Source of the DNA: Haliotis asinina
Lineage: Eukaryota > Mollusca > Gastropoda > Lepetellida > Haliotidae
Length of the DNA stretch: 64,000 nucleotides
NCBI RefSeq assembly: GCF_037392515.1
Contig: NC_090290.1
Coordinates: forward strand, 35,037,253 to 35,101,252
Direction: 5' to 3'
Both the position numbers and the translations under genes were made by a program. Position 1 is the first letter of the stretch. Every line of letters starts with the position of its first letter. A model generated the notes under the pieces. It was not told the origin of the DNA, did not search any database, and was given only the letters and a program-made list of their open reading frames with translations. This document shows, one piece after another, positions 1-12,845 of this stretch.

Positions 1-206
1 ATCACCAGTCGAATACAGTAATGATATACACGTAAAGGTTCCTTTATGCATTACATTACTGGTAATCTTTCTTCAAATCGCACTTTGTTGTTGTATTAGA
101 GAGTTGAGTATGAATGTGTGCACGCGCGTGCATGTGTGCATGTGCGTGTGGGCGTGTATGCGCGTGTGTTATGTTTTTGTTTTTCATTTTGTAGGGATGG
201 GGCTGG

Positions 207-254
207 AGTGTGTGTGTGTGTGTGTGTGTGTGACAGAGAGAGAGAGAGAGAGAG
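207..254. repeat. (TG)n(AG)n microsatellite
   Basis: Uninterrupted TG run followed by AG run. An irregular TG/CG tract precedes it at about 110-172. Confidence 0.95.
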
Positions 255-322
255 GCCAAGAATCAGTTCACATCTGCATATGTGACACTGAGTCTGGAGT
301 CAGTCATTGGACTATTTTCTAA

Positions 323-1245
323 ATAACATTATGTATTCAAACCTTTCTCCCGTGCTTATTTTATAAACCTACTAGAATCTGTACTTTACTAAGAAGGTGT
401 AATCCCATATATAGCATGTGTTTCCGAGCCTCTTTCTCCGCATGTTGAATTACAAAACTTGACGTCAATATAATACTGACTTGTACAACGATTTCTCTCT
501 GCCCAACAACCCTAGTATATGATTAGTTTCGGTTTCATGGACACGCACCGCCTCGCTTTTACTATTTATTTGTAGCTAACAGACAACTTAGAATCTCATG
601 TGGATCGTTATGGTATTATAACTCGATCGAATTTCAAAGGCGCCATTCAAGTGCAAATTGAAAAGTATCATGTCAATAGATATATCCTCTTGTTCTAAGT
701 GGCACACATCAAAAAAGATTCGAATTTAATTGGATTAAATACTTTTGTGTGCATTATAAGAGTTATTAATAGGGAAAATGAGACTGGATCGTTTTTCAGT
801 AAACCTACACCATGGAACTGTATATTTTACCAACTGGCTCTATTCTAAATCTGTACTACTGTAGTTTAGTTAAAATGCACCAGGTTTACTATGGTGAAAC
901 GTGAAAGTCTCACACCATCGTATCGGTGAACGTGAGTTAAATTAATCATAAATGTTATGTCGCCGAAAACTTTGTAAACAAATATAAGATACAAAAAAGA
1001 ACTTCGTATACGAAACAAATCCCTGCAAATAGTCATCTTTTTGTTTGATTCTAGCTAGCATCAAACATACGTTTATAATTTCTTTTGCCCAGAACTGTTC
1101 ATCGTTTTGTCACAACCGTGAGTTGAATATCAAAAGTGTCACAGAACCCTATCGATGAACGTGAGTTACAAAAATAATAAATATTCTCAAAACTTGGATG
1201 AAAACAGTCGCCGAAAATTTTGTAAAAAAGAAATAGATGCGAACT
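323..1245. other. no recognised feature
   Basis: AT-rich, no open frame of note. Two diverged copies of a segment with GTGAACGTGAGTTA and GTCGCCGAAAA occur near 925-975 and 1155-1220. Confidence 0.5.
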
Positions 1246-1408
1246 AAGAGGCGACTATAAACGGGATCTGGTGGTCAGGCTCGCTGACCTGGGTGACACA
1301 GGTCATGCTTTGCTCATGGTGCTGATCACTAGATTGTCTCATCCAGACTCAATCATTTCCAGACCGATGGCATATAGCTCAATGTTGCTGAATGCTGCTT
1401 TAAACAGC
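1246..1408 (+). mobile_element. SINE family B fragment
   Basis: Reads GGCGACTA..GGTCAGGCTCGCTGACCTGG, CTCATGGTGCTGATCACTAG and the ATATAGCT..ATGTTGCTGAATGC 3' part, diverged. Confidence 0.7.
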
Positions 1409-1894
1409 GAACCAGCTAACCAATAATGACACAACCTCAACAAATCTAACTATCGTTTTTGATGGAATGAATTCGGAAAATGATCTTAATATGTTCAAAA
1501 ACCTTCTGGGGTTCCAAACAAATTTAGAAATCCATTTTTCACCCTTTCAGGGTCCCAGTGTGCAACAGCTCGTCCAGGATAACAGACTGGGTGCAAACCA
1601 CTCGGCTATCTAGATTGTAGTTTGAAAAACTCATTAACGGAGCAGAACACGTAGAATGGCATGTGATGGGATTTCCGAGCCATGTATAGGTGATAAATAC
1701 TTTCTGTAACAGATAAACTTCAGGCATTCACGTGACACGTGAGGGGGTTGTTGGCATATGAAGGAATTCTTGGCTCGGAGTGGATATTTAATTTTCAAAA
1801 GTATACTGTTCTGCGCCAGATAAGTTCACAACTTCTAGCCATAACATCTTTTACGAAAACGTTTCTGTTGGAATCGTTGGAAATAAGTACCACC
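1409..1894. other. no recognised feature
   Basis: Unique-looking AT-rich sequence; the longest open frame is about 60 codons and lacks similarity I know. Confidence 0.5.
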
Positions 1895-2213
1895 GTCGAC
1901 AATCATTGAAACCGATGACACTCATTAAAAACGCTGACAATCATTAAAACTGCTGACAATTATTAAAACTACTGACAATCATTGAAAACGCTGACAATCA
2001 TTAAAACCGCTGACAATTATAGAAACTACTGACAATCATTGAAACCGCTGACAATCATTAAAACCGCTGAGAATTATTAAAACAGCTGACAATCATTAAA
2101 AAACGTTGACAATCATTAAAAACGCTAACAATCACTAAAACCGCTGACAATTATTAAAACAGCTGACAATTATAAAAAAAACTACTGACAATCATTAAAA
2201 ACGCTGACAATCA
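1895..2213. repeat. 18-bp minisatellite
   Basis: About 17 copies of AAACCGCTGACAATCATT with variants ATTATT and CTACTG. Period 18 drifts slightly in the middle. Confidence 0.92.
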
Positions 2214-2279
2214 GCATGATTTACATTGGATTCATTTCAGACAGATTCTTTCAGAATGAAACAGTTGGTGGCGGGGTGG

Positions 2280-2280
<1 letters not shown>

Positions 2281-2360
<80 letters not shown>
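2281..2360. repeat. (CT)n microsatellite
   Basis: About 80 bases of CT broken once by a G. Confidence 0.97.
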
Positions 2361-2361
<1 letters not shown>

Positions 2362-4604
2362 GGTAATCTGTCGACTCGCCATGCCGTAGACGAGGGTCCG
2401 TTTCAACAAATATTTACAAGATTCTTTCACATTTTAAGCCTTATCTGTTTCGACCCTGACTGGACAAAATACCAGCGCGACTAAAACAATCACACTAATT
2501 CGTAGCCACAGTCGCGACTGAACGACACATTAATGCTCATCCTGTAAGAAAAACGGTGGAACCAAGGCTAGCTCTTAAAATTCAAGTTCAGAATTCCGTT
2601 TTTGTAGGCAAAGAGTGTTTTCCTTATTTGAAATGCAACTGCTAGAGCTGTACCCAAGCCTGCTGGACTGCCACAGACCAAATGTAAGCAGGTTCAGATT
2701 CTAAATGTACCGTCTCTCGTTTAATAATTTTAATCACGATATTGGCATCAAACATGATATGCTAAGAATACCCGTCAGTCTATATAGCCCGCTTGACTCA
2801 AAGGCAGTCCGATGAAGTATAGTCTAACTAGAAAACTAATAAACATATAATGCTCAATGAAACGCTGGTCATATTTAAAACATCAGACCAACTCTTAGAG
2901 GTTTTGCAGCATTTATGTGCTAAGAATAAAAAGAAGTTGTTTAACAAATTGCCATTAAATATTGACACAGTTCACTATTTGTTACAACGAAGGAGTGCAT
3001 AGAAAGGGACAACATGGTGTGCTTTCTACAATAACCATTTTGATCAGCGTTTCACTGAGTGTTTTAGGTTTATTAATTTTCGAGTTAGATTGCAATTCAT
3101 CGGTCCGTTTTTTGAGCCAAACGGACTGTAGATGTTCGAACAGGCAAATCTAATACCGTCTTGGTTAGTGTGTCTCCTGACATTTCTGGTGCCTCCCGCT
3201 GTAATATTGCTGGAAAATTGCTAAAAGTGACATAAAACCATACCCCATTACTTGCTGTGTCCTTGATCCTAGAGTAAAATTGAAACGCTGAGTGCGCCTC
3301 AAGTCATGAATGATTGGGCAACACCCATTGTCTTTTATTCTACTGGGATTGTATTATTTTTATTAAGTAGGCATATGTTTCTTAATTCTGGGATAATGGT
3401 CAGTCCACGCCTTCGAGAGCTCTGTTTGTGTGCAGCTGGCAAGCCTGAACTAGTTGAAGAGGATTACACACGACAAGTCTCCACCAAATACGTCGATGTA
3501 CATCGCGTGTTGCACGTGCTCAACGCTGGTCCGTCCATGTCCAGCCCTGCAATAACTGGTCAAATAGCTGCACATCATTCCCCAGAGGAGAGTTCTCACT
3601 GATGGGGGACCAGCATAGACGAAAATGTGATTCATAGCCGTGTCTTGTCAAACAGAGTGCACAGATGTGCTCTTGGCGATGTTGATGTCGTGATATCTGA
3701 TATCTGGTGGATATAAAGTTAAACTAACTTTATCGGCGTTGTTATATCACTATAGAAAATGTATTTTGGTTGGTTAGTTGTTGTTATGTTGGTTTTGTTT
3801 TTGTTATTATTATTATTTATTTATTTACCTAACGCTGCGCTCAGACAATGAAATATGGACCAGATGATCCAGCGGCCGAAATCATAAGTATGGATCTGCA
3901 TAGTAGGTCTCGTTTGTCGCCTTTTAAATAAGTATGGGTTGCTGAAGATCAACTCTATCCCTGATCTTCACGGATCTACCATCTGGAAGAGCCATGAGGG
4001 TTACTCTAACGAGAGAGAGAGAGCGAGAGCGAGAGAGACTGTCTGACTGTCTGTGTGTAGATGTATATTCAAGTTAGCATGGGATATCCAGTGATCGGCT
4101 CTATGCGAAATTTCGGTCAGTCCACTATGAAACCCTCAAGGCGTTCAAATGTTTCGGAATTTCTCAGTTCCGAGGTCAAAGCTACACTAAACGAACCGTG
4201 ATCGGCAGTCCATTCACAGTCAATGTCTAGACACTGTAATCAGTACCTGTCTGAAAGTTAAGACATTGTCTCGGTGCAGTTGTGCAGTAATCAGTTATTG
4301 CTGGGTTATTGTCGATCGTAAAACCCGAGTTGGCACAAGAATGTTGAAAGTGGCCTGGTTCATCCCTGCACGAATTGCAAACTCCTCACAGTGCTATGCT
4401 ATGCATCTAGCTTGTTCCAAACAAACCGGACATACGAACAATTTAGCCATTTCTCAGTTCTGTTTATTTAACGCCACACTATTTTAGCAATATGACACCG
4501 ACCTGTAACTCGAATGTAGATTCGGAAAAGCAGTGACTGATATAATGACAAACGCCCGTCGGTGTAAGGCTGCGCTATAACGAGGTCACGCGTTGACGTG
4601 TGTG
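2361..4604. other. no recognised feature
   Basis: A 98-codon plus-strand open frame at 3306-3602 and several shorter ones show no family motif. A (GA)n patch occurs at 4011-4038. Nothing else identified. Confidence 0.45.
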
Positions 4605-4780
4605 GTGTTAGTTTAAGCCGCTTTTAGCAATATTCCATAGCAATATCACTCGGGGGGGGGGGGGGGGGGGGGGAGGGGAACACCAGAAATCGGAATCACA
4701 CATTGTGTCTTCTTGGGGAATTGAACCCGGGTCTTCGACGTGACGAGAGAACGCTCTAACCACTAGGCTACCCCACCGTC
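4605..4780 (-). mobile_element. SINE family A, with poly-G insertion
   Basis: tRNA-like head on the minus strand (GTAGCCTAGTGGTTAGAGCG as A box, GGGTTCAATTCCCC as B box), followed by the common tail. A 22-base G run at 4652-4673 interrupts the body. Confidence 0.85.
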
Positions 4781-4900
4781 TCCATATACGTTATCCATAT
4801 CCGCTAAAGATTGATGGGGGTTTAGGGTGGTTTTAATGCGGAATGCTCGTTGGGCCTTTGTATGACGAGGCCTTAGCATCTACAACATGACCATCAGAAG

Positions 4901-4901
4901 T

Positions 4902-4980
<79 letters not shown>

Positions 4981-4982
4981 TT
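4901..4982. repeat. (TTTA)n microsatellite
   Basis: About 20 uninterrupted TTTA units. Confidence 0.97.
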
Positions 4983-5149
4983 GAGGAGCCGTTTTGTATT
5001 TCTTGTGTTAGCATACTGTTGAAAGAAGGCCACATCGATATTCAAGTATTGTTATTGCGGCGTTTAATGTAATGGAAACGCGAACAAAATGATATAGCTA
5101 TTGACGTAATGATCATCGGTCTCGAAGTTAGTGGGATATGATAACATGT

Positions 5150-5262
5150 GACAACCAACTCAGTAAGCCCGATCACCTGATCCCGTTAGTCGCCTCTTAC
5201 GATCAGCAGTCTGTCGAACAGACCCTGTAACACAGGGTCATCCAAGAAAGCCCATGCAAGTC
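5150..5262 (-). mobile_element. SINE family B 5' fragment with flank
   Basis: CCCGTTAGTCGCCTCTTACGA marks family B. The following GACCCTGTAACACAGGGTCAT..AGCCCATGC flank recurs at 7483-7517. Confidence 0.65.
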
Positions 5263-6774
5263 TTGATTATGTGACAAATCACAGTTTCTGAAAATGAAGA
5301 AAGTCTCAGAGCTCGTTTTCATTATAAGTGTCTTTTGATAATGAACTGTCTGTGAAATATTATGATTATGATTATGAACTTTTTCTGTGAAATGTGTTCA
5401 TTTCAGATACTAGTTGTTAAAGTCTAGGAATGCATGAATTACTGAAGACAAATCTTCGGATTCAGAAACTGCTGATCGAATAGAGCTCACTCTTATTTGT
5501 AGATATTAACTTCATTTCGTTGAATTTTTATGATTTTTTAAAAAATGTCTGTGGAGTTTAAGAACTCTTTTAACTCATTTTCTTTTCACTTATTTTAAAA
5601 CAAATGACAGTAATAAGTTTCTGGTAAAAACGTCTGTGAACTCTTATTATTTAGATAGCTTTAATTACCGAACCTACCCTACTCACGTTTATTTGTGATG
5701 TAACAGACACTTTGGGTTAGCCTACTGGTTGACGTGATCGTTCTTTGCCATGAAGTCTCGGGTTCGATTTTCCACAGCGACACAAAGTATTTCTTGTACC
5801 CTTATTTTTTCTCGAATATTGATTAAAGGACTTAAAAACTCAATGACATTACACCTATTTTTTTCTAAATTAACGTTAAACCTTCCACGCACCCATTCTG
5901 GCACAGTTTATATCACGCATGTTTCATGGCCTTGGTATGTCATAATTCAGAAATTTATTCAATATTCCATTGCCTCGCATAAAGAATAAATTGCATATCT
6001 GTTTGTGATATCGTGGGAGATAGCTATAGCATCCCCCTAGAATACCCGAACTTTCTGCCCTTTCATAATTCAGGGGGAGATAACTCGCCATTAATCAAAG
6101 CATCTGTCGAGATAGAGGAAAAATATTGTCTGAGTATTCTCCGACCCGGCTGACAAGTGCTGGTTTATGTATTAAACACTGAGATAAGGCCCCCGCATGC
6201 ATGTGGGTTAATTGTTAATATCAACCAGCTATTGTGAATATACAGACGTTATTACACCTGATCATGCATGGGTAAATATCATCCATATTCGGGGCTGATT
6301 AGGGCTTTCGCAAGGCCCCTACTCTGGGTAAGTAATGCCACAATAGTGCATTTAAGCGTGAAAGGTGTCTATTGAGTCCGATCGGTATCTCATAGAAACA
6401 CTGTTTATTTGGGTAACTGGGATTCCTATCTCCTGTTTCTATCAAATTATGCGGCAAAGTTGGCGTAATAATATACAAGACTTAAATCCTCTTTTTGTGT
6501 GGTAGTTTTGGAAATATATGGCAAACTGACGAGATATTAAGCCACACTAGCGATGCTGAGCATAAAACACGATGAACATCAAGGAATTTTACATCTGTGA
6601 CTATGATGGCGACAGTCAGTTTGATACTCTTTCGGTACATACTGAAAAGCTTTGCCTAATATATGCCTTGCATTTCCAGTTTCTACACCTGGAGCAGCGT
6701 GGTCCCACATTAGGCAAAGATGGTTAGTTTTTCGTCTATTGTACACATTTATCATATCATACTACACGACTGTT
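5263..6774. other. no recognised feature
   Basis: AT-rich, no coding similarity. Paired open frames on opposite strands near 5750-5900 are non-coding by composition. Confidence 0.45.
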
Positions 6775-7084
6775 GTCTGTAAAAATCGAGTCTTGATAAG
6801 AGAATCCAGTGATTGATATCATGAACAACGACCCACGCCAGTGGCCATCGACCTCGTCAGAGAGCCAAACAACTTTATGCATTAAGTCGCTTCATATGAC
6901 AGTCATTGATTGGTGGGGACCTATCCCATTCCTGAATTCCCCCTGAGCTCCACAAAAATGTGTGAAATTATCTGATTAAACGCGTTTTGGGACTATTTTT
7001 GGGTAAAAGATTAAACAGAAGCTTGTAAAGTGTGTTTGTTTGTGTTCTTACATCGCACTCAGCACTATTCAATCCATACGGCGG

Positions 7085-7250
7085 CGGCCTGTAATCCAGT
7101 GATCAACGAAATGAGCATAGATTAACACATTTGGGATACGATGGCCTGTGTCAACCAAGTCAGCTAGTCACACAACCCGATTCCGGTAGTTGCTACTTAC
7201 GACAAGCATGGGTTGCTGATGACCAATTCTAACCCGGGTCATCACATGTG
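7085..7250 (-). mobile_element. SINE family B
   Basis: GTAATCCAGTGATCAACGA, GTCAACCAAGTCAGCTAGTC and the CGACAAGCATGGGTTGCTGA end; the 3' tail is missing. Confidence 0.75.
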
Positions 7251-7412
7251 GGGATATATATGGGTTGCTGGAAACCAGTTCTAACCCGGATCTGCACCGG
7301 TGGAGGTAAGTATGGGTATGCTGAAGATCAATTTCTAACACAGATCTTCACGGGTGGGGACAAACATGGCTTGCTGAGGACCAATTCTAACCCGAATCTT
7401 CACGGGTCAATG
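7208..7412. repeat. four tandem copies of the SINE B 5' end, ~50-bp period
   Basis: The module ATGGGTTGCTGAAGATCAAT..TCTAACCCGGATCTTCACGG is repeated four times with divergence, adjoining one SINE B copy. Confidence 0.85.
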
Positions 7413-7687
7413 ACGCCTGTAGAGGCAACATATGATGAACAAATTACTCTTTGGTGACGTATAGGTTTAGTCTGTCGTATAGACCCTGAAACAAATATAT
7501 CCAAGACAGCCCATGCGTATGTCTAGAACATGTGGCAAGTCTAGCTTTCACAGGGATCCTATATTATATATTTCATTTTTTTTTACTATGAGCTTTTTTT
7601 ATTTAAAATATGTTCATTTCAAGGGCTAGTTGTTAGTATATGCTCGAATAGTCTCTTCAGGGGAGAAATTTAATTGAACCTGGGTGC

Positions 7688-7784
7688 CGTTGTACATAAC
7701 AACCATAGTGCTAGGACTACTTTAAGTCTATGTTATGATACGAGAATTACAGTCGATATAGCGCTAAGATTGCTGTGTACAACG
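7688..7784. mobile_element. short palindromic MITE-like element
   Basis: 97 bp with ~25-bp imperfect inverted ends starting CGTTGTACA on each strand and sharing TAG(T/C)GCTA. The motif AAGCGCTAGGATAGTC near 39090 is reminiscent. Class unknown. Confidence 0.6.
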
Positions 7785-7885
7785 TCGCAGCCACGGATCT
7801 GAACATAATACCTTATTGCATAACACTCCTCCATTCTTTCAGCAGTCAAACTGATCAAACAAAAAATATACATAAATAATGGTAA

Positions 7886-7937
7886 AACACACACACACAC
7901 GCACGCACGGACGCACGCACGCACAAGCGCGCACACA
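7886..7937. repeat. (CA)n / (CGCA)n microsatellite
   Basis: CA run passing into GCAC and GCACG units. Confidence 0.9.
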
Positions 7938-8844
7938 AACATTGACCCCCATCCACACCCTGACCCTTGCACATCAATCTCACCCTATTTACCCACTCAT
8001 ACAAAAACAGTCAGACGGTTTACACAGATGAATTACATAAATGATGGCATACACACAGATGTTTTCATTGTACTTTAATATAGTTTTTAGGTGTGACTGC
8101 AAGTGAGTGCATTCCGATGTCTTGAAAGTAAGCGCTCCTGGCTCGGAATGATCGGAACATTTCTCTTGCCTAAATCTGTGTTTATACTTGGAAAAAGGAT
8201 GAAATGGTGCCTCTTTTCATTGTTCGATGATTCTATGCATCCCCTGACAACTGAATAAACCATCGTACCATTAGCTAAAATCACAGAAACAACACGACTT
8301 GTATTACTGGAGCGTTTGGTCTTTGGGATGCTAGTCACATTTGACGTCACGATAGGAAAGGTCACGTGACTTCCAACGGACCATGCATAATGACCAAAGC
8401 TGACATAACAGAAACTGTTTTCACGATTAAGACGTAAATATTCAAAATTTGTAACTGAAACTTTGGGTATATGTTTCTGACTTTATCTTTCACACAGCAA
8501 ATTATTGAAATTCTCTCATATTCTCCTTTAATGTAACTGGAATACTGTGAAAAGTGGCGTTAATAAACAAACAAACGAAACACATGACGTATGGACAAAA
8601 CAAAAAAAACTTGACGTTGACTTCATATTTTACGTACGCTTCATAAAGCCTGGTCATGAGGATTATTGAGATTTCTATAACACAACGGAAAACAAAGCGC
8701 ACCTAACACATTGAGCATGCAGGGAGCCGTACTCAGGTTTACGGTGTGATGAGCTGACACTCTACCCATAAGACTAACCCATCGCTCCGCGACTATCAAG
8801 AAGCAACGTAGAGATTTCTGTCATGTAACAAAGCCGTATGTTCC

Positions 8845-8876
8845 TTGTTGCTGTTGCTGTTGCTGTTGCTGTTGTT
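8845..8876. repeat. (TGCTGT)n microsatellite
   Basis: About five hexamer units next to a SINE B copy. Confidence 0.85.
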
Positions 8877-9060
8877 ATTAAATGCTGCACTCAAAACATT
8901 TCAGCTACATGACGACTTTCTGTAAATACTTGCGTCTGGACCAGACAATCCAGTGATCGACATTACAAGCGATCTATGTTGTCATGTGTCGACAAAGTCA
9001 ACCAGCCTGACAACCCGATCCCGTTAGTCGCCTCTCACGACAAGCGTGGGTCGACAGGGA
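8877..9060 (-). mobile_element. SINE family B
   Basis: Contains TTTCAGCTACATGACGACT, CTGGACCAGACAATCCAGTG and CCCGATCCCGTTAGTCGCC in the usual order. Confidence 0.85.
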
Positions 9061-9282
9061 AAAATTCTAATCCTGATATGAAACGCCCTCGCTATATTTT
9101 AAAACTTTCAATGTATTTCCATTTACCTACTGAAACATGAAAGTCGCAATGTAAAGATGAATTCAGTATACATGCCAGAACCCTCAGTCGTGGGGTCGAG
9201 CTGACTGTGTTCCTAAGTTTGTAAACAATATTATATATTAATATACCCGTTCTCGGGTAGTGAAGACATAACATCTAAGCGA

Positions 9283-9427
9283 GAGAGTATGGTTTTACGC
9301 CACTTCACCATTGTCCCAGTAATATCACGGTGGGGGACACCAGAAAAGGGTTTCACACATTGTGCCCACGTGTGGAATCTTCGGCGTGACGAGCGAACGC
9401 TTTAACCACTAGGCTACCCCAGTGTCC
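9283..9427 (-). mobile_element. SINE family A
   Basis: Tail GTTTTACGCCACTT, then CACGGTGGGGGACACCAGA and the tRNA-like A box CTTTAACCACTAGGCTACCC. The B-box area has a small deletion. Confidence 0.88.
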
Positions 9428-9606
9428 CAAAAGCATCTAAGATATCCAACGCATGACATCCAACCCAACATCATATAACTGATTCGCTGTTCAGAGTTGC
9501 TTCCCTTTGGCGCACCAGAAATCTAAAGTGATCTTTTCGAATTCCGGTTCGCCCCGATCATATATCTAGTATACAATAATCATACATACCCAAGTGATAA
9601 CCATCA

Positions 9607-9680
9607 AGTGAGTGAGTTGGGTTTTACGCCGATTTTATCAACATTCCAGCAATATCACAGAAAGGAACACCAGATATGAT
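9607..9680 (-). mobile_element. SINE family A, tail half only
   Basis: GTGAGTGAGTTGGGTTTTACG through ACACCAGATATG, then unrelated sequence. Confidence 0.7.
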
Positions 9681-9739
9681 CGTACCATCGGCACAGTCAG
9701 GAAGTACACCACCAAGCAGAGTGCACACATACTAGTTAG

Positions 9740-10170
9740 ATGTCTAGTAACGTCGCGCCTTGACTAATGCAATAACCTTCTCACCAGACTCTCAAAAGAA
9801 CACATGAACAGGCTCAAGAAAGTTCAGAATACAGCAGTCAGAATTAATTCTTTATCTTCTAAATATCACTAAATGTCTCCCGTGCTAAAATCTCTATTCA
9901 CTGGATTCCTTTTCAATATCGGATAGACCTCGAACTTCTGTCTACAAGTGTGTCATCAATCTTGCTCCTTTGTACCCATCTTCCCTGTTAATTCAGCATA
10001 TTCCAGCCAGGACTTTTTTCTCAACATCACCATCCACTGGTAGTTCCCCCAACCCGCCTCTCTTTTCATCATGGTTTTCAACATGTTGCTCCATTCCTGT
10101 GGAACTCTTTACCACTCCACATAAAAATCTCCGAAAAAACTGATTCTTTCAAGAAAAATCTTAACGTAGT
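9740..10170 (+). pseudogene. dead LINE 3' end (CR1/L2/jockey-type reverse transcriptase tail)
   Basis: Across shifted frames the translation reads RLD-CNNLLTRLSKEHMNRL, VQNTAVRIN, HWIPFQYRIDLELL and APFLWNSLPLHIK...TDSFKKNL, the conserved end of non-LTR reverse transcriptases. A stop replaces Tyr of DYCN near 9760 and there are further stops. The catalytic FADD part is missing. Confidence 0.8.
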
Positions 10171-11089
10171 TACCTCCCCTAGCTGGCTGTTACGAGCTGT
10201 TTAGGTCTGTTTCTGTGTCTGTGTGACATCTGACAATGACAACTGGGTGACAAACTGCCAGTTCACGAAAGCTTTGAAGCTTTAACTGTCGAGTTTGCCA
10301 TAGAAAGAAATTTTCGACCAATGAAAACAGTTGAAAGTATATATTACCTAGCTAACATGTACTTTGTAGTGGATGCACTGAGCTTGGCTTTAAGACAAAC
10401 AAAACTGGATAAATGAAAACACTTTGTAAACTTTAACTACAACTTGTCCAGGACTTCAATGCATCTTATGCTTAAGATGATTGTGACAGATCTTTTTGTA
10501 AGCTGATAAATAGGATCTATGCAGATTCACCGGCAGATTCTCGGCAAGGACCCTGTCAATTTATTTTCTTCACTAACGCCATTCAGCGAATCTTCACTAT
10601 CCGTGTACATAGGTTGTCGGCGACACGTACATGCATTCGTGGGTGGATACTTGCGCTTTATAAATACCCCTATCATTATTTCTGTCCAAAGCAGCTTAAT
10701 TAACTCTCGCACGATAATATAGTTTACAAGGTTTTGTGTCATCTCATGTATTTTTCGGCGTAACCCATATTTCCTCCGGGATATTAATGTATCAACTTAT
10801 CTCAATCTTTCAAGCTTATCGTGAAAATAGTATACAGAAGCCAACAGGAATTATCTCCCTTGTCTATGCACACCGGGGCTGCATAACACGGTATTAGGAA
10901 GTGGTAGAAGCGCCGTAAAATAACGTTCATCGTGCCATAAGAAAGCGTTAGTTTTGGTGTGTCTATCATTTTCCACTTTGAGGCGGAACTCCTCTGGGTA
11001 GCTTTCCTGCATTGTACATATTTTTTGATGACACGAAACCAATAAAAATATTTATTCATTTATTTCAAAGGGCCATCTGGTGATATCAA
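10171..11089. other. no recognised feature
   Basis: Several short open frames on both strands without family motifs. The GGGAGATAA-like motif at 10850-10863 is common in repeats of this genome type. Confidence 0.45.
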
Positions 11090-11470
11090 ATGTTTTCTGA
11101 ATTACAAATAAACTTTTTCAGACGGATGTTAAGAAGTTTTCGAGTTGTACTCCAGAAATGAAAAATAAAAATGACAAATATCTGCAAATAGCAAAACGCA
11201 CCACTATAGCTTATGTTTGATATATCTACCAAGATATCGAACATTTTTTCAGCTGTGCTCTGGAAATGAAAGTCATCCCTCTCTTTGAGTCGAAGTTCAA
11301 ATCATTTCCACAGAAACCAAGAAAAATGAAAATGAAAAAAATCTAGAAATAGCCAAAGACACCTCGTTAGGTGCTGTTTGACATATGTGACAATTTTTGT
11401 TGAAAAATATTGAATGGTTTTGGAGTTATGCGCCGGAAACAAAATGATTATGGATGGATGACAGCCAGAC
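11090..11470. repeat. diverged tandem repeat, about 150-bp period
   Basis: Three diverged phrases (TCGAGTTGTACTCCAGAAATG, CAGCTGTGCTCTGGAAATG and GGAGTTATGCGCCGGAAAC) recur at ~150-bp spacing, each followed by an A-rich stretch and a CTAGAAATAGC/CTGCAAATAGC motif. Confidence 0.55.
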
Positions 11471-11788
11471 GAAGCACTGACTATACCTCCCGGCATTACA
11501 TGCCTGGTAAAAACCAAATATAGGAAAGGTTTCAGTTGAGAAAAAATGACAGATAATTTACCGAAGGCCACAAGGGCCTGCAAATACTTGAAACTGTCAG
11601 TACGATACAGTAACAACAGCAACCCTGAAAATTAAGAGTATGAGTCCCAGTGAAATACAGGACTGAAGGTAAATCCCTGATTCAAGTCTGCTTCAACACA
11701 TCTACAGTTTGTTTCTTCAGCCATTGTAACCACCCAATCCCCAACGTACAGAATGACAACAGCAAACCTCTTGTATGGAGTATGCAAG

Positions 11789-11794
11789 TTTATT
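11789..11794 (-). promoter_or_regulatory. candidate distal polyadenylation signal
   Basis: A perfect AATAAA on the minus strand at the far end of the repeat-poor region. It is one of several candidates, and nothing but position favours it. Confidence 0.25.
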
Positions 11795-12714
11795 GAGTTT
11801 ACAAAGAGGCCATGAGAATCAACCTACCCATACAAACAAATGGAAATGTTGTGGTATGTACTTGCCAACCGAAAAATAGTGTAAAAATCTCAATATTTGG
11901 CAAAAAATAACAAACATAACTCTTGTCCTTCACTTCAAGGAAAACAACAAACATATGTAGTGATATTAGTTGTTTGGCAAACAGTCTTTGTTCCCGCTTC
12001 ACCAGTATAAAAAAAATAACAAACAAAATCCACAGGTGTCTCCTGGCGTTCTCATTTCAAAGTCAGTACATTATAAATCCCTAAATAAGGCCATTTAATA
12101 TGGAAGTGGCATGGCTGTTTAACATTTGGGTTGAAGATTTCAGATCTATTTAAATATATATAATAAAGAAAATGCAATGATGTTAGTTAGTACATTTATG
12201 TTCCCAAATAACTCTATACTGTAAGGTAGTAACCATGGATAATATATTTCTTTTCATTTTTCATAAGAAACTGCAATAAAAATGCTGATCACTGCTTATT
12301 TTAACAGGTTTTCAGGGTCTGACAAATACATGCCCACTGGAACCAGGGATTGGGAAAGACAACTTTGACAATGGGCCATTTTCAGGATTGTTCGCCATTT
12401 TCTGAATTTAGTCCCACAGTAAACTTCAAAATTTTAATGGGCCAGTTTTCATTCTAGTGTGCAAAATGGCCCATGGCATCTGCCTTTCCTAATCCTTGTG
12501 GAACAAGTCCCTAGAACATGACCAGTCATATACTACTCAAAACAAGTAATGCAACAACCACAACTGGATGACTTTGTGTTTCAGTGCCCATCTGCCAGAT
12601 TAACTACTGTCGTATAAACGAAAAGATAGAGAAGTTTCTAAACAGTTTTTGAGTAGCACAAGTCTTTCCTAGGACAGTTTGGTCATGTGTTGCATGGGGT
12701 TACAACTATTTGGT

Positions 12715-12845
12715 TTGAGTGTATCAAACTGTGTATCATACAGTCTAGCATACAGTAATCATACAGCATCTCAGTGTATCAAACTGTATATCATACATAG
12801 AATGTGTATACCATACAGAATATTAAACTGTATATCTTGCACTAC
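12715..12845. repeat. short imperfect tandem repeat
   Basis: GTATCAAACTGTATATCATAC and shortened forms recur four to five times. Confidence 0.65.

Noticed and set aside
3306-3602. 98-codon plus-strand frame as a gene
   Set aside because: No motif, signal or family resemblance, and no splice or repeat context; chance length for this composition.
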